From a virus, in the IMG/VR virus record IMGVR_UViG_3300035190_000431, positions 1-34,212 of that record: a stretch of 34,212 nt of DNA. The stretch is one strand, 5' to 3'. Each line of letters opens with the position of its first letter. Within the stretch, counting starts at the first letter, position 1. The translations under genes were made by a program, and so were the position numbers. Under the pieces are notes generated by a model, which worked only from the letters and a program-made list of their open reading frames with translations, had not been told where the DNA came from and ran no database searches. This document shows positions 21,222 through 31,132 of the stretch, in pieces.

Positions 21222-24129
21222 TTACGCGAACTTCTGAATAGTCAGATTGTTTTTTATTAATGTCCGTAACTTTCACTACTGGCGAAATGCCCGAAATAGC
21301 CGCAATAAGTCTATCAGTTGAGTCCGTTGATCCATTTAATACATTTCCACCGCCGAAATTAACTACGCCCGTTGCAAATCGATTTCTTGTATTCAGGAAT
21401 TCCAATAGGCCAGGGTAATTACTTTGTGCAAAACTTGTCCCGCCAGAAGTAATTACGCTTTCACCTTTCGAAAGTCGAGCTGGAATTGAATCGCTTGTTC
21501 CATTTCCAGGTCCATCTAACGCAATAACTCCGCGAGCAAAACCTGGAGCCGCGGGTGGTGGCTGAGATTGAATAGCTGCAATTTGCGCCGCCGTTAATAT
21601 TCCAGTTGTAATAGCCGCAATAGCACCGCCTATCGGTCCTAATTGTGCGAATCCCTGAATTATCGCCTGGGCTGCTCCGATTAACGCCTGCGCGATTGAA
21701 AAAGCTTTTTGAGTTTCGAATTCTTTTTTCTGAATTTCGTATTTCTTTTTTGCTGCGTCCTTTTCAATCTTTTCAATTTTCTTTGATTTCTCGGCTTCAC
21801 TTAAAGTTGAATTATTAACCGCATCAATTTCCGCTTGTGCATTTGTATCAATTGCGTTTTTTTGCGCCTCGTATCTGAGTGAAACAATTTCCTGTACTTG
21901 CGATACGGCCGATCCTATGGCCTGTACCGCTTCATCCGCCGCAGCAATGTCTTCCTCCGATAGTCCTAAACTTTGACCAAAAGTTTGTGATCCTGCTACG
22001 TCAGATGCCGTTTTTCTTGCGGCCATTAAAGCCGTTTGGATTGTTTGAATTCCCTGTAATTCTTCCGCAGTTATAATTCCATCAGCTCCCAAATATTGCG
22101 ACGTTAATAAAAGTTGTTGTTCTAAACTTTTAATTTGTATATCCAACTTCGCAGCTTGTTTTTCAGCTTCCGTTTTTGAACTTAAATCGACGGCGTCCTG
22201 GTCAAGTTTTAATTGAGCATTTAATAATCCAATTTGTTTATTAAATTCTTCCGCAGCGTAGGTATCATTTATTTTTTGAATTTCAGCTAGTTTAATTCTT
22301 TCAATTTCCGCTTCAGTAGCCCCTTGTTTTTTTAAAGCAGCAGATCGAGCAGCAAATGAATTTTCAAACAACGCAAGTCTATTGTCCAGCGAATCCTGTT
22401 CGATCGCTAGCAGGGCCGCTTGAACGTTTAATGCACTATCCTTAGTTACCTGCGACTTTTCATCTTCCGCCTTTTTGAAATCATCGTCAAACTTTGTAAG
22501 AGCTTTTTGTTTATCAGCTTCAATCGCTTCACGTAATTGAACTTCTTTCGCTCCGTTCCCTTTTAAAACCGCCGCCTTGTCATCAAAACTTTTTGCTAAC
22601 TTTTCACGTTCACTTAAATTAAATTCGGCATCCAGGGAAGCCAAAGTTTCATTGTATTTTTTTCTATCAGCAGCAGCCTTTTCGCCCGCCTTTTTATTTT
22701 CTTCGGCAATTTTATTATTCTTTTCCGTTTCCGTTGCAATTTCTTTTGCTGCAGTTTCTGCTTTTGAATCCAAAACTTTGCCCTGTAAATCCTGAATTTC
22801 TCGACTTAATGCGATTTGGTCCTTAGCACTCGCCTTTGCGGCCTGTGCAAGTTTCAACTGGGCTTCAAGTTGAAGAATTAATTTAGCGGTCGATTCCTCG
22901 AAACTTTTTGCTTTTGCTTTTTCCAGGTCAACCGTTGACTTTCCAGCGGCAGAAACTAATTTAATCTGTCTGTCATAGGTAGCACTAACAGATGAATTGT
23001 AACGATCATAAGCGTCCCGCGCAAAATTAATCGCATCAGCTTGTTTTTTATATTGTTCCGCCGCTAAATTCGCTGCCCGTGTTTGTTCTGAAGTTAGTCC
23101 CAGGAAATCTGTTACTGCATTTTTAATGTCATCAAAATAAACAATTAATGCAATTATTCCCGCAATTAATGCAGAAACTCCTAACGTTGCAATCGCCCAC
23201 GCAGCGCCCGAAGCAACTCCAAAAGCTGTTGTTATTCCTGTTAATACAGTAGTTCCAAAACTTAAAATAGCATTTCCCGCAATTAAAGTTTTTTGCCCTA
23301 TTGCGGCAAAAGTATCCGCTATCGCTCCCTTTTCTTTTACAATGTTTGCGATTTGTTGACCTATTGCAAGCGATTTAACGCTTCTTGCCATCGCGTCCGT
23401 AACATTCTTGTTATCCCCGAACGCTAAGGTTACTAGCTCCGATGCAGACGCCGCAGCACCCGCCGTCGCTATCGTATCTTCGAAAGTTCTTTTCGCTGGA
23501 TTCTTTGGTTCTTTATTTCCAAACTCGTCAAGTTTCCCTTCCAACTGTCCAATAGCCAGCCCTAAGTTTTCAGCTTCTGTTTTGGCCTCTTTAAATTGGA
23601 TTGAATCAACATTTGTTGTTTGAATTACTTTTTGCAAATCGCCTAATTTGGCGCGCATTCCTTCCAAAGTATTTCCGTAATTACCTACGTTTTCGTTTCC
23701 AACTTTTATTCCTGCATTGAAAAGAAGTAACCCTTCGCGAGCATTATCTACTTGCTCCTTTGCTTTAAAATAAGCATCTGTAAATTGAACTGTTCCATCT
23801 GAATTTGTTTTTATGGTTCCCGTTAAATTTTTTAATTCAATTTCAGCTAAATTAACATTTCGTAAAAGTTGTTCGTATGAATCTTTATTTGCGTTTACCG
23901 CTTGGGCTTGCATTAATAACTGCCGTTCGTTGTTTGAAATTTCTTTCGAAAGAAACTTAATATCGGCGGCGGTTTTTACGTAAGCTTCCGAAACAAATTT
24001 TTCGGATTCAAACAATTCTTTGTTTTCTTGTTTTAGTCTTGCAACTTCATTTTTTAAGTCCGCAGTTTTTTTAATTACGTCCTCACTTTTAAATTGAATA
24101 TCTAATATTAATGTTTGCGTTTCGGCCAT
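21208..24129 (-). CDS. Tail tape measure protein
   Basis: 973 residues, sets tail length and helps DNA delivery. Long helical coiled coils (residues 1-170 and 400-740, Ala/Lys/Glu-rich), a hydrophobic region (about 280-335 with AWAIATLGVSALIAGIIALI), a second hydrophobic stretch near the C-terminus (GGAIAAITTGILTAAQIAAI), and the classic C-terminal GFARGVIALDGPGNGTSDSI...LSKGESVIT region. Length predicts a long flexible siphovirus tail. It follows the two large tail proteins in the operon. Confidence 0.93.
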   Translation of the reverse strand: MAETQTLILDIQFKSEDVIKKTADLKNEVARLKQENKELFESEKFVSEAYVKTAADIKFLSKEISNNERQLLMQAQAVNANKDSYEQLLRNVNLAEIELKNLTGTIKTNSDGTVQFTDAYFKAKEQVDNAREGLLLFNAGIKVGNENVGNYGNTLEGMRAKLGDLQKVIQTTNVDSIQFKEAKTEAENLGLAIGQLEGKLDEFGNKEPKNPAKRTFEDTIATAGAAASASELVTLAFGDNKNVTDAMARSVKSLAIGQQIANIVKEKGAIADTFAAIGQKTLIAGNAILSFGTTVLTGITTAFGVASGAAWAIATLGVSALIAGIIALIVYFDDIKNAVTDFLGLTSEQTRAANLAAEQYKKQADAINFARDAYDRYNSSVSATYDRQIKLVSAAGKSTVDLEKAKAKSFEESTAKLILQLEAQLKLAQAAKASAKDQIALSREIQDLQGKVLDSKAETAAKEIATETEKNNKIAEENKKAGEKAAADRKKYNETLASLDAEFNLSEREKLAKSFDDKAAVLKGNGAKEVQLREAIEADKQKALTKFDDDFKKAEDEKSQVTKDSALNVQAALLAIEQDSLDNRLALFENSFAARSAALKKQGATEAEIERIKLAEIQKINDTYAAEEFNKQIGLLNAQLKLDQDAVDLSSKTEAEKQAAKLDIQIKSLEQQLLLTSQYLGADGIITAEELQGIQTIQTALMAARKTASDVAGSQTFGQSLGLSEEDIAAADEAVQAIGSAVSQVQEIVSLRYEAQKNAIDTNAQAEIDAVNNSTLSEAEKSKKIEKIEKDAAKKKYEIQKKEFETQKAFSIAQALIGAAQAIIQGFAQLGPIGGAIAAITTGILTAAQIAAIQSQPPPAAPGFARGVIALDGPGNGTSDSIPARLSKGESVITSGGTSFAQSNYPGLLEFLNTRNRFATGVVNFGGGNVLNGSTDSTDRLIAAISGISPVVKVTDINKKQSDYSEVRVNGTI

Positions 24130-24151
24130 TGTAAAAAGTTTTTTAAATTAA

Positions 24152-26167
24152 TTATCCAATTCGTAATAATTCGACTGAGGTACTTTCGCTCGAGCTGGTA
24201 AAATCTTTTATTTCCTGCACGTAATAATAACCAGATGGGTTTTCTAAATAAACAGGAATTGAAAAATCAAAATCCTGAATGTCGAACTCCGTTAAACGAA
24301 AAGTTAATTCAATCTTTAAAATATTATTTGTTATTCCTTGAAATAAACTTTTGTAAAATGTTTCGTATAAATAATTCCAATCTAGGCTAAATGTTTGAAA
24401 ACTTTGTGTTTCAAATCCCAAAAAAGGAATGTTTGTATTTTGTGAAACATTTGATTCGCCAAAACTAGAATAAATAACTTGGGTATTTTGTCTAAATAAA
24501 AATGCAACTCTAACTTTGCCGTTAAACTTCATCATGTTTTTATAAGTGAAGTTCGACGTAATCTGTATTTCTGGGTCGTAATTATTTAAAAATATTGTAT
24601 TGAAATTTTTATTTAATAACCTGGAAAAAGTTGAGTAATTAAATTCAGATTTAATGTACGCAACTTCCTTCGGCAAACTTTCATTTACAATGTTAATTGA
24701 ATATCCAAAAGTTGAATCGGGCAAATATTGAAAAGTATTTAACTGCCCGTATCCATCAATTTTAAAAGTATAAACTGGATCATTAGCCAAATCAATTTTA
24801 CTTTGCCAATTTTTCGCAATTGTTTTATTTGCATTCAATTCATTAAATAGCATTAATCGAATTGTTTTATCGTATTCGTTTACGATCGGAATAATTCCAA
24901 ATAAATTCGATATTTCTTTTAAAAATTTTCCGCATGTCCATTTCGGCAAACTTTCCTGAACGTTATACAATCGATTATAATGAGAAACTTTTGCACTTGT
25001 TATTTCTTCAATGTTGAAACTAAGATAATTAATAACGAAATATATCGGATTAAAATAATCTGCGCCTCCGTACCTATAATCTACGTAAACTTTTACTTCG
25101 GTATTTTCCGATCCATTTGTATTTGGGTTTAAAGTTGTTTCAATAAAAGACTCAAAAGGAATATCCAAAACTAATTGTCCAGTATAGTTTCCAACTTCAT
25201 CGCCTTTTTGAATTGCTACTTCGCCCATTAAAGTAGTAACAGCATTTAATTCCTGGTATGCTTTTATTACCAATTCAGCGGCTACATAAATTTCTCCGTT
25301 TGGGTCTTCTGGAATTAAACTGAAATCGTAATCTAAAGTAACTCTGTAATTTCCAGGAATGTGAAAATAATAAATGTTTCCATCAGGGTTAACATTCCAT
25401 TTATCCGAAAAAACATTTCCGTCAGTTCCTTTTACGATATTGTAATAATCATAAATACGCGATTGAAACGCATTAGTCATCGTGTAAGGAACATTCGTAA
25501 TGTAACTACATTTTAATTCTTCTATGTTCCGTTCCCCTACGTTACAACCTATTACAGGCATCACTAAGTTTTCAAAATAACTTGTGTTGAAAATATCCCC
25601 CGTAAAAGTATATCCAAAAGTTTCGCCTATTTTTTGAAATAAATATTTCACGAATATAGACGGCACAATTCCGTAACAATTCAAAGAACTTGTAAACTGC
25701 GATTGGTAACCTGAATCGTGAATGCCATAAATATAGCCATCATTAAAATCATTATTAATTGAATTAATCATTTCCGTCTTGCTCCATAAATGGTCAAGAT
25801 CGGCCATGTCAATATCATTTATTAATGTTTTTTTAATTGCGTCAAAGAAAACCGCATTGTCTGAATTAATTAATAGCTCAATCCGATCACTTAAACTTTC
25901 AAAGCTAAATTGAGCGGCATTCATTATTTCAATCCCGTTTGCATAAACCGATCCAGTCTGCTTAATATATTTCTTAGTTGAATCGTCGCTTCCTTGCACC
26001 ATTCCAATTGCCGCCAAATTATTAGCCGTCGTTGGAAGATTTAATTTATTTGTAAAACTGGACTGTCTTTCAAGCGTTCCAATATTCGCAACTCTTTTCG
26101 TGGTTGAAATAATTGTATTTGTATCCAGATCGAGCGGAGTTTCCCCTATTTTAATAACTTGTCGCAT
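24152..26167 (-). CDS. Tail protein (probable baseplate/tail-tip)
   Basis: 671 residues starting MRQVIKIGETPLDLDTNTII, beta-rich with many aromatic and Asn residues. Such large proteins with an N-terminal RNIGTLERQSSFTNKL-like motif recur beside the tape measure in Bacteroidota siphophages and are thought to form the distal tail. No catalytic site is visible. Overlaps the upstream 569-residue tail gene by one base. Specific role unknown. Confidence 0.65.
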   Translation of the reverse strand: MRQVIKIGETPLDLDTNTIISTTKRVANIGTLERQSSFTNKLNLPTTANNLAAIGMVQGSDDSTKKYIKQTGSVYANGIEIMNAAQFSFESLSDRIELLINSDNAVFFDAIKKTLINDIDMADLDHLWSKTEMINSINNDFNDGYIYGIHDSGYQSQFTSSLNCYGIVPSIFVKYLFQKIGETFGYTFTGDIFNTSYFENLVMPVIGCNVGERNIEELKCSYITNVPYTMTNAFQSRIYDYYNIVKGTDGNVFSDKWNVNPDGNIYYFHIPGNYRVTLDYDFSLIPEDPNGEIYVAAELVIKAYQELNAVTTLMGEVAIQKGDEVGNYTGQLVLDIPFESFIETTLNPNTNGSENTEVKVYVDYRYGGADYFNPIYFVINYLSFNIEEITSAKVSHYNRLYNVQESLPKWTCGKFLKEISNLFGIIPIVNEYDKTIRLMLFNELNANKTIAKNWQSKIDLANDPVYTFKIDGYGQLNTFQYLPDSTFGYSINIVNESLPKEVAYIKSEFNYSTFSRLLNKNFNTIFLNNYDPEIQITSNFTYKNMMKFNGKVRVAFLFRQNTQVIYSSFGESNVSQNTNIPFLGFETQSFQTFSLDWNYLYETFYKSLFQGITNNILKIELTFRLTEFDIQDFDFSIPVYLENPSGYYYVQEIKDFTSSSESTSVELLRIG

Positions 26168-27876
26168 TATGCAAATTGGTTAAAATATTTAGGTTTCAAA
26201 ATAGTTAATTCAACGTTGAAGTAATTATCTTTTGAAGATCGAATGTTAAATGTTCCAGGTTCAACTATTACGCCGATCCATTTCGAAAGTTCTTCATTGT
26301 ACCAGTATACCTTTGGCGACGTTGGTAATATTTTTAATCCTTCAGCTTCATTCTTTGTTAGCGTATCGCTTCCAACCTGGACCGCAGGCGAAACATTTTT
26401 AGCAGAAACATTTTCGTAATCCGATATTGAATAAATCTCGTCGAAATAACTTTCATAATTCGCCCCATTTTCAACATTTAAAGCTTCATAAATTTTATGC
26501 TCAAATAGCCAGTAGTCCCATCCGCCCAATGTATTTAACCAGCGAACATAAAAAGTGTTGCAAGACTGTTCTACTGCACGTTTAACGTTAATTGTGATCG
26601 GGGCAAAAGCATCCAAAAATAAGCTAGATTCGCCACGTCCAAATCTAATTTCGATTTTCTTTGATATTGCAGTAAAATTTATAATTGCGGGTTCGCTTAA
26701 AATCAGCGCAATGTTTAGTTTTGCCAAACCAATAAAAGGAGATTCAACAAACGTTTGGGTAATATGTGTGGCTTCAGAGCCATCGGGAGCGAAGAATTTA
26801 ATCCTTACAAAATAACCTTCGTAATTGGTCATTTGCTCATTCCCTAAAAAAGAAAGTGTATAAGGGAATCCGTAAAAATAAACGGGGTTTTGAAATTGCG
26901 TTATCCATTGTGGCATCAATTCAGGATAAACTAAAGTCCCTTCCGTATTACCATAATATTTGTCGTAATAACCATTCAATGGGTCCCCGATTTGAAACGC
27001 GCCCGCGATACACGTATTTACTTGGCCTCCAGGTGGAAAACTATTACTGCTTCCGAGCCATTTTTCTAAAATTGAAAAGTAAAAACCGATTGAAAGATTT
27101 TCTTCATTTGTTAAAATATCCGTTTCAAAATTTGGTTCGGTATAATTCAAATTTAAAAAACTTCGCAAAGCACCAGAAATTTCAGCTCTAATTTTTCCGA
27201 ATTTATTCGGGGTAAAACGCAAATCTCTATAAACTGAATTTGTTCGGTTTTCCGTAATTCGCAAAATAATATAAAAGTTTTGTCTAGATTCTAAATTAAA
27301 AACAATTGAAGGAGTAGGTAGTCCAGGAATTTCGGCCAAATCTAAGCGAACAATCGTTCCAGATATGCTTTGTATTCTAATCCTAACAAACGTTGGTCCG
27401 TTATTAAAATATATTATTTGAATGTAGGTATTAACTATAAATTCACCAACGTCATCGCCCGCATCAAAACAATAAAAATCAAGTCCGAAAGGAATAAACA
27501 AAGGAAAACTAAAATCGTTTCTTTCGATTAAAATAACAACTGGGTTGTAAGCCGCAACTACCGAAACATCCATTTCAACATTACCACCAACATCGGGCGG
27601 TAAAACAATAAACCTCGTAAACGTTGCGGGATATGAAACAAACAACATTGTATTAATTGTAATACTAAAATTATTAATATCAATTATTTCAGTTTCGATA
27701 TAATTATTAACCGCATAAAGAACAAAAATCTTATCGCCTATACTTAAACTTTCGGGACTATCATAAAAAAATTGAAAGAAAGCGGGAATAGTAGTTGAAC
27801 GAACAAAATCCGCGGAGTATCGAATTCCTTGTTGTTCTTTTTTTGATTTAATGTTTTGAGTTATTATTGTTGCCAT
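26167..27876 (-). CDS. Tail protein
   Basis: 569 residues, strongly beta-rich and aromatic with Asn- and Phe-rich strands. Pairs of similar large beta proteins occur upstream of the tape measure in Bacteroidota siphophages; together with the 671-residue neighbour it probably builds the tail tip or baseplate hub. I see no enzymatic motif. It overlaps the gp10-like gene by 13 bases. Confidence 0.6.
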   Translation of the reverse strand: MATIITQNIKSKKEQQGIRYSADFVRSTTIPAFFQFFYDSPESLSIGDKIFVLYAVNNYIETEIIDINNFSITINTMLFVSYPATFTRFIVLPPDVGGNVEMDVSVVAAYNPVVILIERNDFSFPLFIPFGLDFYCFDAGDDVGEFIVNTYIQIIYFNNGPTFVRIRIQSISGTIVRLDLAEIPGLPTPSIVFNLESRQNFYIILRITENRTNSVYRDLRFTPNKFGKIRAEISGALRSFLNLNYTEPNFETDILTNEENLSIGFYFSILEKWLGSSNSFPPGGQVNTCIAGAFQIGDPLNGYYDKYYGNTEGTLVYPELMPQWITQFQNPVYFYGFPYTLSFLGNEQMTNYEGYFVRIKFFAPDGSEATHITQTFVESPFIGLAKLNIALILSEPAIINFTAISKKIEIRFGRGESSLFLDAFAPITINVKRAVEQSCNTFYVRWLNTLGGWDYWLFEHKIYEALNVENGANYESYFDEIYSISDYENVSAKNVSPAVQVGSDTLTKNEAEGLKILPTSPKVYWYNEELSKWIGVIVEPGTFNIRSSKDNYFNVELTILKPKYFNQFA

Positions 27877-28352
27877 ATTTCCGTTTTAGCACTTTCGACA
27901 AAATCCAAAATTAGTCTTTTACTCAATTCTTTTATTCTCCCGTCATTGATAACATCGTTTATTATTCCTGTCGGTTTATTCATTTTCCGAAAGTTTTGAT
28001 TTGTCCTATGCAGCAAATCGCCTTCTCTGTGGATTTTTCTCGCAATTAAAAAGGCCAAAGTTTCTTTTGTAATTTTATCTTTTGGTATTATTCCTTTCGC
28101 GTTGATCCATTTTAAAATAATTCCTTTTAAACTTCCATCGCCCGTTGGTGAAGATGGTTTTCTTCCGTACTCCAATCCATAAATAAAAGGCCGTCCGTAA
28201 AGTTTATACGAGTCAAAAGTTATTTTAGAATGTAAACTTCGCTTAGTCTCCCCGCTTGCCGTAGTTCCCGCCGCATCCAGAGACGCACGAAGGTCCTGAA
28301 TTAATTTTTTATCGAATTCGTCTAATGTTTTTCTGTCGATCGATAAGCTCAT
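27864..28352 (-). CDS. HK97 gp10-like tail/neck protein
   Basis: 162 residues with the helical opening (RKTLDEFDKKLIQDLRASLD), a loop ASGETKRSLH and basic strand, YGLEYGRKPS and a C-terminal RILDFVESAK helix, similar in pattern to HK97 gp10-type proteins that join head and tail. It is preceded by a TIG-containing tail-completion gene. Specific function rests on context. Confidence 0.6.
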   Translation of the reverse strand: MSLSIDRKTLDEFDKKLIQDLRASLDAAGTTASGETKRSLHSKITFDSYKLYGRPFIYGLEYGRKPSSPTGDGSLKGIILKWINAKGIIPKDKITKETLAFLIARKIHREGDLLHRTNQNFRKMNKPTGIINDVINDGRIKELSKRLILDFVESAKTEIWQQ

Positions 28353-28357
28353 TTTAA

Positions 28358-29089
28358 TTAAATTAAAATATTAATTGAATCTGGCAGCGTAAATCTTATT
28401 CCGTCTGAATTAATAATTGTTAACGATCGCGTACCAGGCAGGGCCAGGATGTCAACCGTAACATTAATTCTCGCTTCGGTGTCCGAAATCATTGTTACTG
28501 AATTGATTGTAATTAATTCCCCGTTGATTTCAAAATAAGTAAACGCGTTAACCAGAAATCCGCTACCATAAACCGTAACGTCCTGCGATCGGCCCTGGTA
28601 AATTGAATTCCCCGTAAGCGAGTTAATTACTGGATTCGAGTAATAAAATGGCTCCTGTGGACAAATGCCGTCTTCTGCTTTAAGTTTAACCTGGAATTGT
28701 AAAACAACTCCCGTAAGGTTCTGGTCCAGGAAATTAAAAACGTCGTGTAACGCAACTTCATAAACTTCGAAGATTTCAGGATGTGAAATTAAATTGGTCA
28801 CGAATTGATTCGCAATTAATCTTCTCGTTTCAATTATTTCATTGTGCTGTTCCTGGGTGAATTCAGGTTGCGACTTATCACAAAATAAAATAATAGGTTG
28901 GTACTGTTCTTTTATCTGTGCGTACTTTGAATCTCGAATAAATTTAAAATCGATTGGTTGATCCATAAACACGCATGGTAAAACAACTTTGTCCGCTTGA
29001 ACATTCTGCAACCATTTAGGCCCAGAATAAAACAGCCCCGCTCCCATTATCGGGTTTGAGCAACTTTTTAGTATTTCAATTATTCTCAT
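28358..29089 (-). CDS. Tail completion protein with a C-terminal TIG/IPT Ig-like domain
   Basis: 243 residues. Residues 1-140 look like a minor tail or tail-terminator protein (MRIIEILKSCSNPIMGAGLF..., EVYEVALHDVFNFLDQN). From about residue 155, PVINSLTGNSIYQGRSQDVT, YGSGFLVNAFTYFEINGELI and GTRSLTIINSDG are the strands of an immunoglobulin-like TIG/IPT domain. Ig-like domains on virions often bind surface glycans. The fusion to a tail-completion domain is noteworthy. Confidence 0.65.
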   Translation of the reverse strand: MRIIEILKSCSNPIMGAGLFYSGPKWLQNVQADKVVLPCVFMDQPIDFKFIRDSKYAQIKEQYQPIILFCDKSQPEFTQEQHNEIIETRRLIANQFVTNLISHPEIFEVYEVALHDVFNFLDQNLTGVVLQFQVKLKAEDGICPQEPFYYSNPVINSLTGNSIYQGRSQDVTVYGSGFLVNAFTYFEINGELITINSVTMISDTEARINVTVDILALPGTRSLTIINSDGIRFTLPDSINILI

Positions 29090-29090
29090 T

Positions 29091-29896
29091 TTATTTTTTA
29101 TGTTTTCTTTCGTTTTCCTGAATAATTAACTTTTCATAACGTTGATTGAATTTTTTTAATTCCGATCTCATTTTAAAAGTTAAGTTAACTTCATACATTG
29201 ACAAATCTAAAATAGCACTAAATTTTAACGGATCGCCTTCAGCCAGCGAATATATCGTGCCGAATTTGCCAAACTTTTCCAGCTCTTGAATTCCAGCGCG
29301 GGTTTCAAGCTCGGAGTATCCTGCATCCGTTCCCTTTGCTTTTGTACTGAAATTTCCAATTTGTTCAAAAAAAAAGCCGAAACTGGATATGCAATAAATA
29401 TTGGCATCTTCATTACTTCATTGTTCGCAATGTTTTCGATTTCTTTTCTCGCTTCAATTTCACGATCTCGAAACTTTCCGTTGTAAATAATTGATGCGAT
29501 CATTAGCGGAATCTTTTCGCAAAAGTTTGTGGATTCATTCGAAATTGTTTTTTCGAAAATTTCCATGCAACCGTAATTAATTAAACCAGGGTCAATTGTT
29601 GTTTTATAAACATTTTCCCCGCATTTAAATTCTTTCGGGCAGCTCCATTCGTCCTTGTCAAGTTTCGTTTCAATTATGAAATTATAAGCAGGGGCGGCGA
29701 TCTTCGTAATTAATTCAAAAGGTAAATCTAAAAGTTCAGACTTATCCAATGTTGAAACAATTGATGCAAGCGTGGCTAAATCCTTTTCAGGCCCGTTTGC
29801 CCATTCAAGCAGATCAATTGTCTGTCCTACGTTTAAATCTTCCCAGCTTCCAGCAATTAAAATTGTTTTTCCGTTTAATTCGAAAGGTAAATTCAT
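29091..29896 (-). CDS. Tail assembly chaperone, -1 frameshift fusion product (GT type)
   Basis: The 0 frame reads GCT TTT TTT TTG; a -1 slip on the T run gives an open frame to a TAA at 29091-29093 and about 268 residues in total. The -1 portion has STKAKGTDAGYSELETRAGI, KFGTIYSLAEGDPLKFSAIL and a charged helical end (NQRYEKLIIQENERKHKK). The -1 frame explains a gap (29090-29224) that otherwise has no gene. Dual frames in tail chaperones are known to be made by programmed frameshifting. A homopolymer error would give the same appearance. Confidence 0.72.
29225..29896 (-). CDS. Tail assembly chaperone, short (0-frame) product
   Basis: 223 residues starting MNLPFELNGKTILIAGSWED, ending RYIRWLKAIR. 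By family logic it is the G-type product of the tail assembly chaperone, a cytoplasmic helper for tape-measure folding and tail-tube assembly. A T9 run at 29375-29367 on the coding strand lies about 50 codons before its stop. The -1 frame beyond that run encodes a more typical chaperone tail, so this short form is probably one of two products. Confidence 0.65.
   Translation of the reverse strand: MNLPFELNGKTILIAGSWEDLNVGQTIDLLEWANGPEKDLATLASIVSTLDKSELLDLPFELITKIAAPAYNFIIETKLDKDEWSCPKEFKCGENVYKTTIDPGLINYGCMEIFEKTISNESTNFCEKIPLMIASIIYNGKFRDREIEARKEIENIANNEVMKMPIFIAYPVSAFFLNKLEISVQKQRERMQDTPSLKPALEFKSWKSLANSARYIRWLKAIR
29367..29375 (-). other. Slippery T9 run, candidate -1 frameshift site
   Basis: Nine T on the coding strand (A9 on the plus strand), codons GCT TTT TTT TTG in the 0 frame. 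T_TTT_TTT is an ideal heptamer for -1 slipping, and the -1 frame is open from here. Confidence 0.7.
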
Positions 29897-29905
29897 AAAT
29901 GTTTA

Positions 29906-31132
29906 TTATCGTTTTCCAGGTGTTGTAATAATTGAATCTTTTGTTTTCTTTCCTACTAATCCCGTCACTCCATATCGGATGGCATCCAGGGCGTGGTTAA
30001 ATCGATCGACTGGCTTATTAATTGTTTTTCCTGCTTTATCAATCTGCCAAATGTAATTCTTTATTTCTTTTTGAATGTTTGGACTTCGAACTATAAAAAC
30101 AGGATATTGTTTTATTTTTTGAATTCCCTGAATAATACTATCGGGTCCTTTTATGGTCGGTTGAATATTAAAACCAGATGTTAAAATTTCCCTAATCGAC
30201 TTAGGTTCTGCTGAATCCGCAAATATTGTATCGTTTCTTTTAATTCCATGCTCCGTCATTCTTTTACAAATTTCTGGGTTGGTCAATCCGTAATCATAAA
30301 TTAATTCCTGAATGTAAATAGCACCTTCGCTAAGCCGTATGTGTACCAAAGCTGTCGGATCATTTGTAAATCCAAAATCAAGTCCGTAACATTCCATTTT
30401 AAAATTGTTAGGCATCGAATCCGCAGAAATCCAATTTTCATAAACTTTGCCACGTTTTCCCCCGCCCCAGAATCCGAAAACATCGGAGCGTGCCGCCTCT
30501 GGGTCCTCTTTAATCATTCGTTCCAGGACACGTATGTAATCTGGATGAAGGTTCTTGTAATTATCTTTAAATGTTGCGTGAATTAGCAGGGTATCTTCAG
30601 GCCGTATTTTATCGTGAAATTCCGATTTCAAAAAACAATCTTCATTGTCCGTGTTATACGTAAAAACAATTTCAAGCTCCGCACCTTTTACAGATCGTAA
30701 ACTTTTATCCAATTTATCAAAATCGTCCTTTGAAACTTCGTCGGCTTCCTCAATCCAGACAAACGTCGCCTCGGTAATTGATTTCATTTTCGCTGTTGAA
30801 TTTCCAGACGCCGCCCGAAATCCTTTTGCAAATATTCTGTTTCCCGTATTTAAATGGGTAATCTGCATTGTGTTTTCCAAAATATGGAAATCGTTCTGCA
30901 ACCCCTTATCTTCAATTATATCAATTATCTGCTGAAAACTTGATCCACGTATATCGGCAAAATGTTGTCGAGCAATTATTCCGCGAAAATATTCAGGTGA
31001 ATAAAGTTTTGTGATCGCGTACTGGGCTACTTCGAATGAACGTCCCGCACCGCGACCGCCAAACAAATGTTTGTAACGTTTTTTCTGTCGGTATAAATCA
31101 ACGTATGCGGAGTTAACTTTCAGTTCTTTCAT
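29906..31132 (-). CDS. terL: Terminase large subunit
   Basis: 408 residues that translocate and cleave the genome. Walker A GGRGAGRS (25-32), Walker B VWIEEADE (about 125-132), coupling region, then an RNase-H-like nuclease domain with YGLDFGFTNDPTA (about 250-262), FADSAEP, and FNHALDAIRYG near 377-388. Family is PBSX/lambda-like TerL. It overlaps the small terminase by 20 bases. The order small then large in the direction of transcription is standard. Confidence 0.95.
   Translation of the reverse strand: MKELKVNSAYVDLYRQKKRYKHLFGGRGAGRSFEVAQYAITKLYSPEYFRGIIARQHFADIRGSSFQQIIDIIEDKGLQNDFHILENTMQITHLNTGNRIFAKGFRAASGNSTAKMKSITEATFVWIEEADEVSKDDFDKLDKSLRSVKGAELEIVFTYNTDNEDCFLKSEFHDKIRPEDTLLIHATFKDNYKNLHPDYIRVLERMIKEDPEAARSDVFGFWGGGKRGKVYENWISADSMPNNFKMECYGLDFGFTNDPTALVHIRLSEGAIYIQELIYDYGLTNPEICKRMTEHGIKRNDTIFADSAEPKSIREILTSGFNIQPTIKGPDSIIQGIQKIKQYPVFIVRSPNIQKEIKNYIWQIDKAGKTINKPVDRFNHALDAIRYGVTGLVGKKTKDSIITTPGKR

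Noticed and set aside
29091-29224. Separate small gene from the ATG near 29178
   Set aside because: The frame is a continuation of the -1 frame opened at the T9 run; a frameshift fusion explains it better than an isolated gene.
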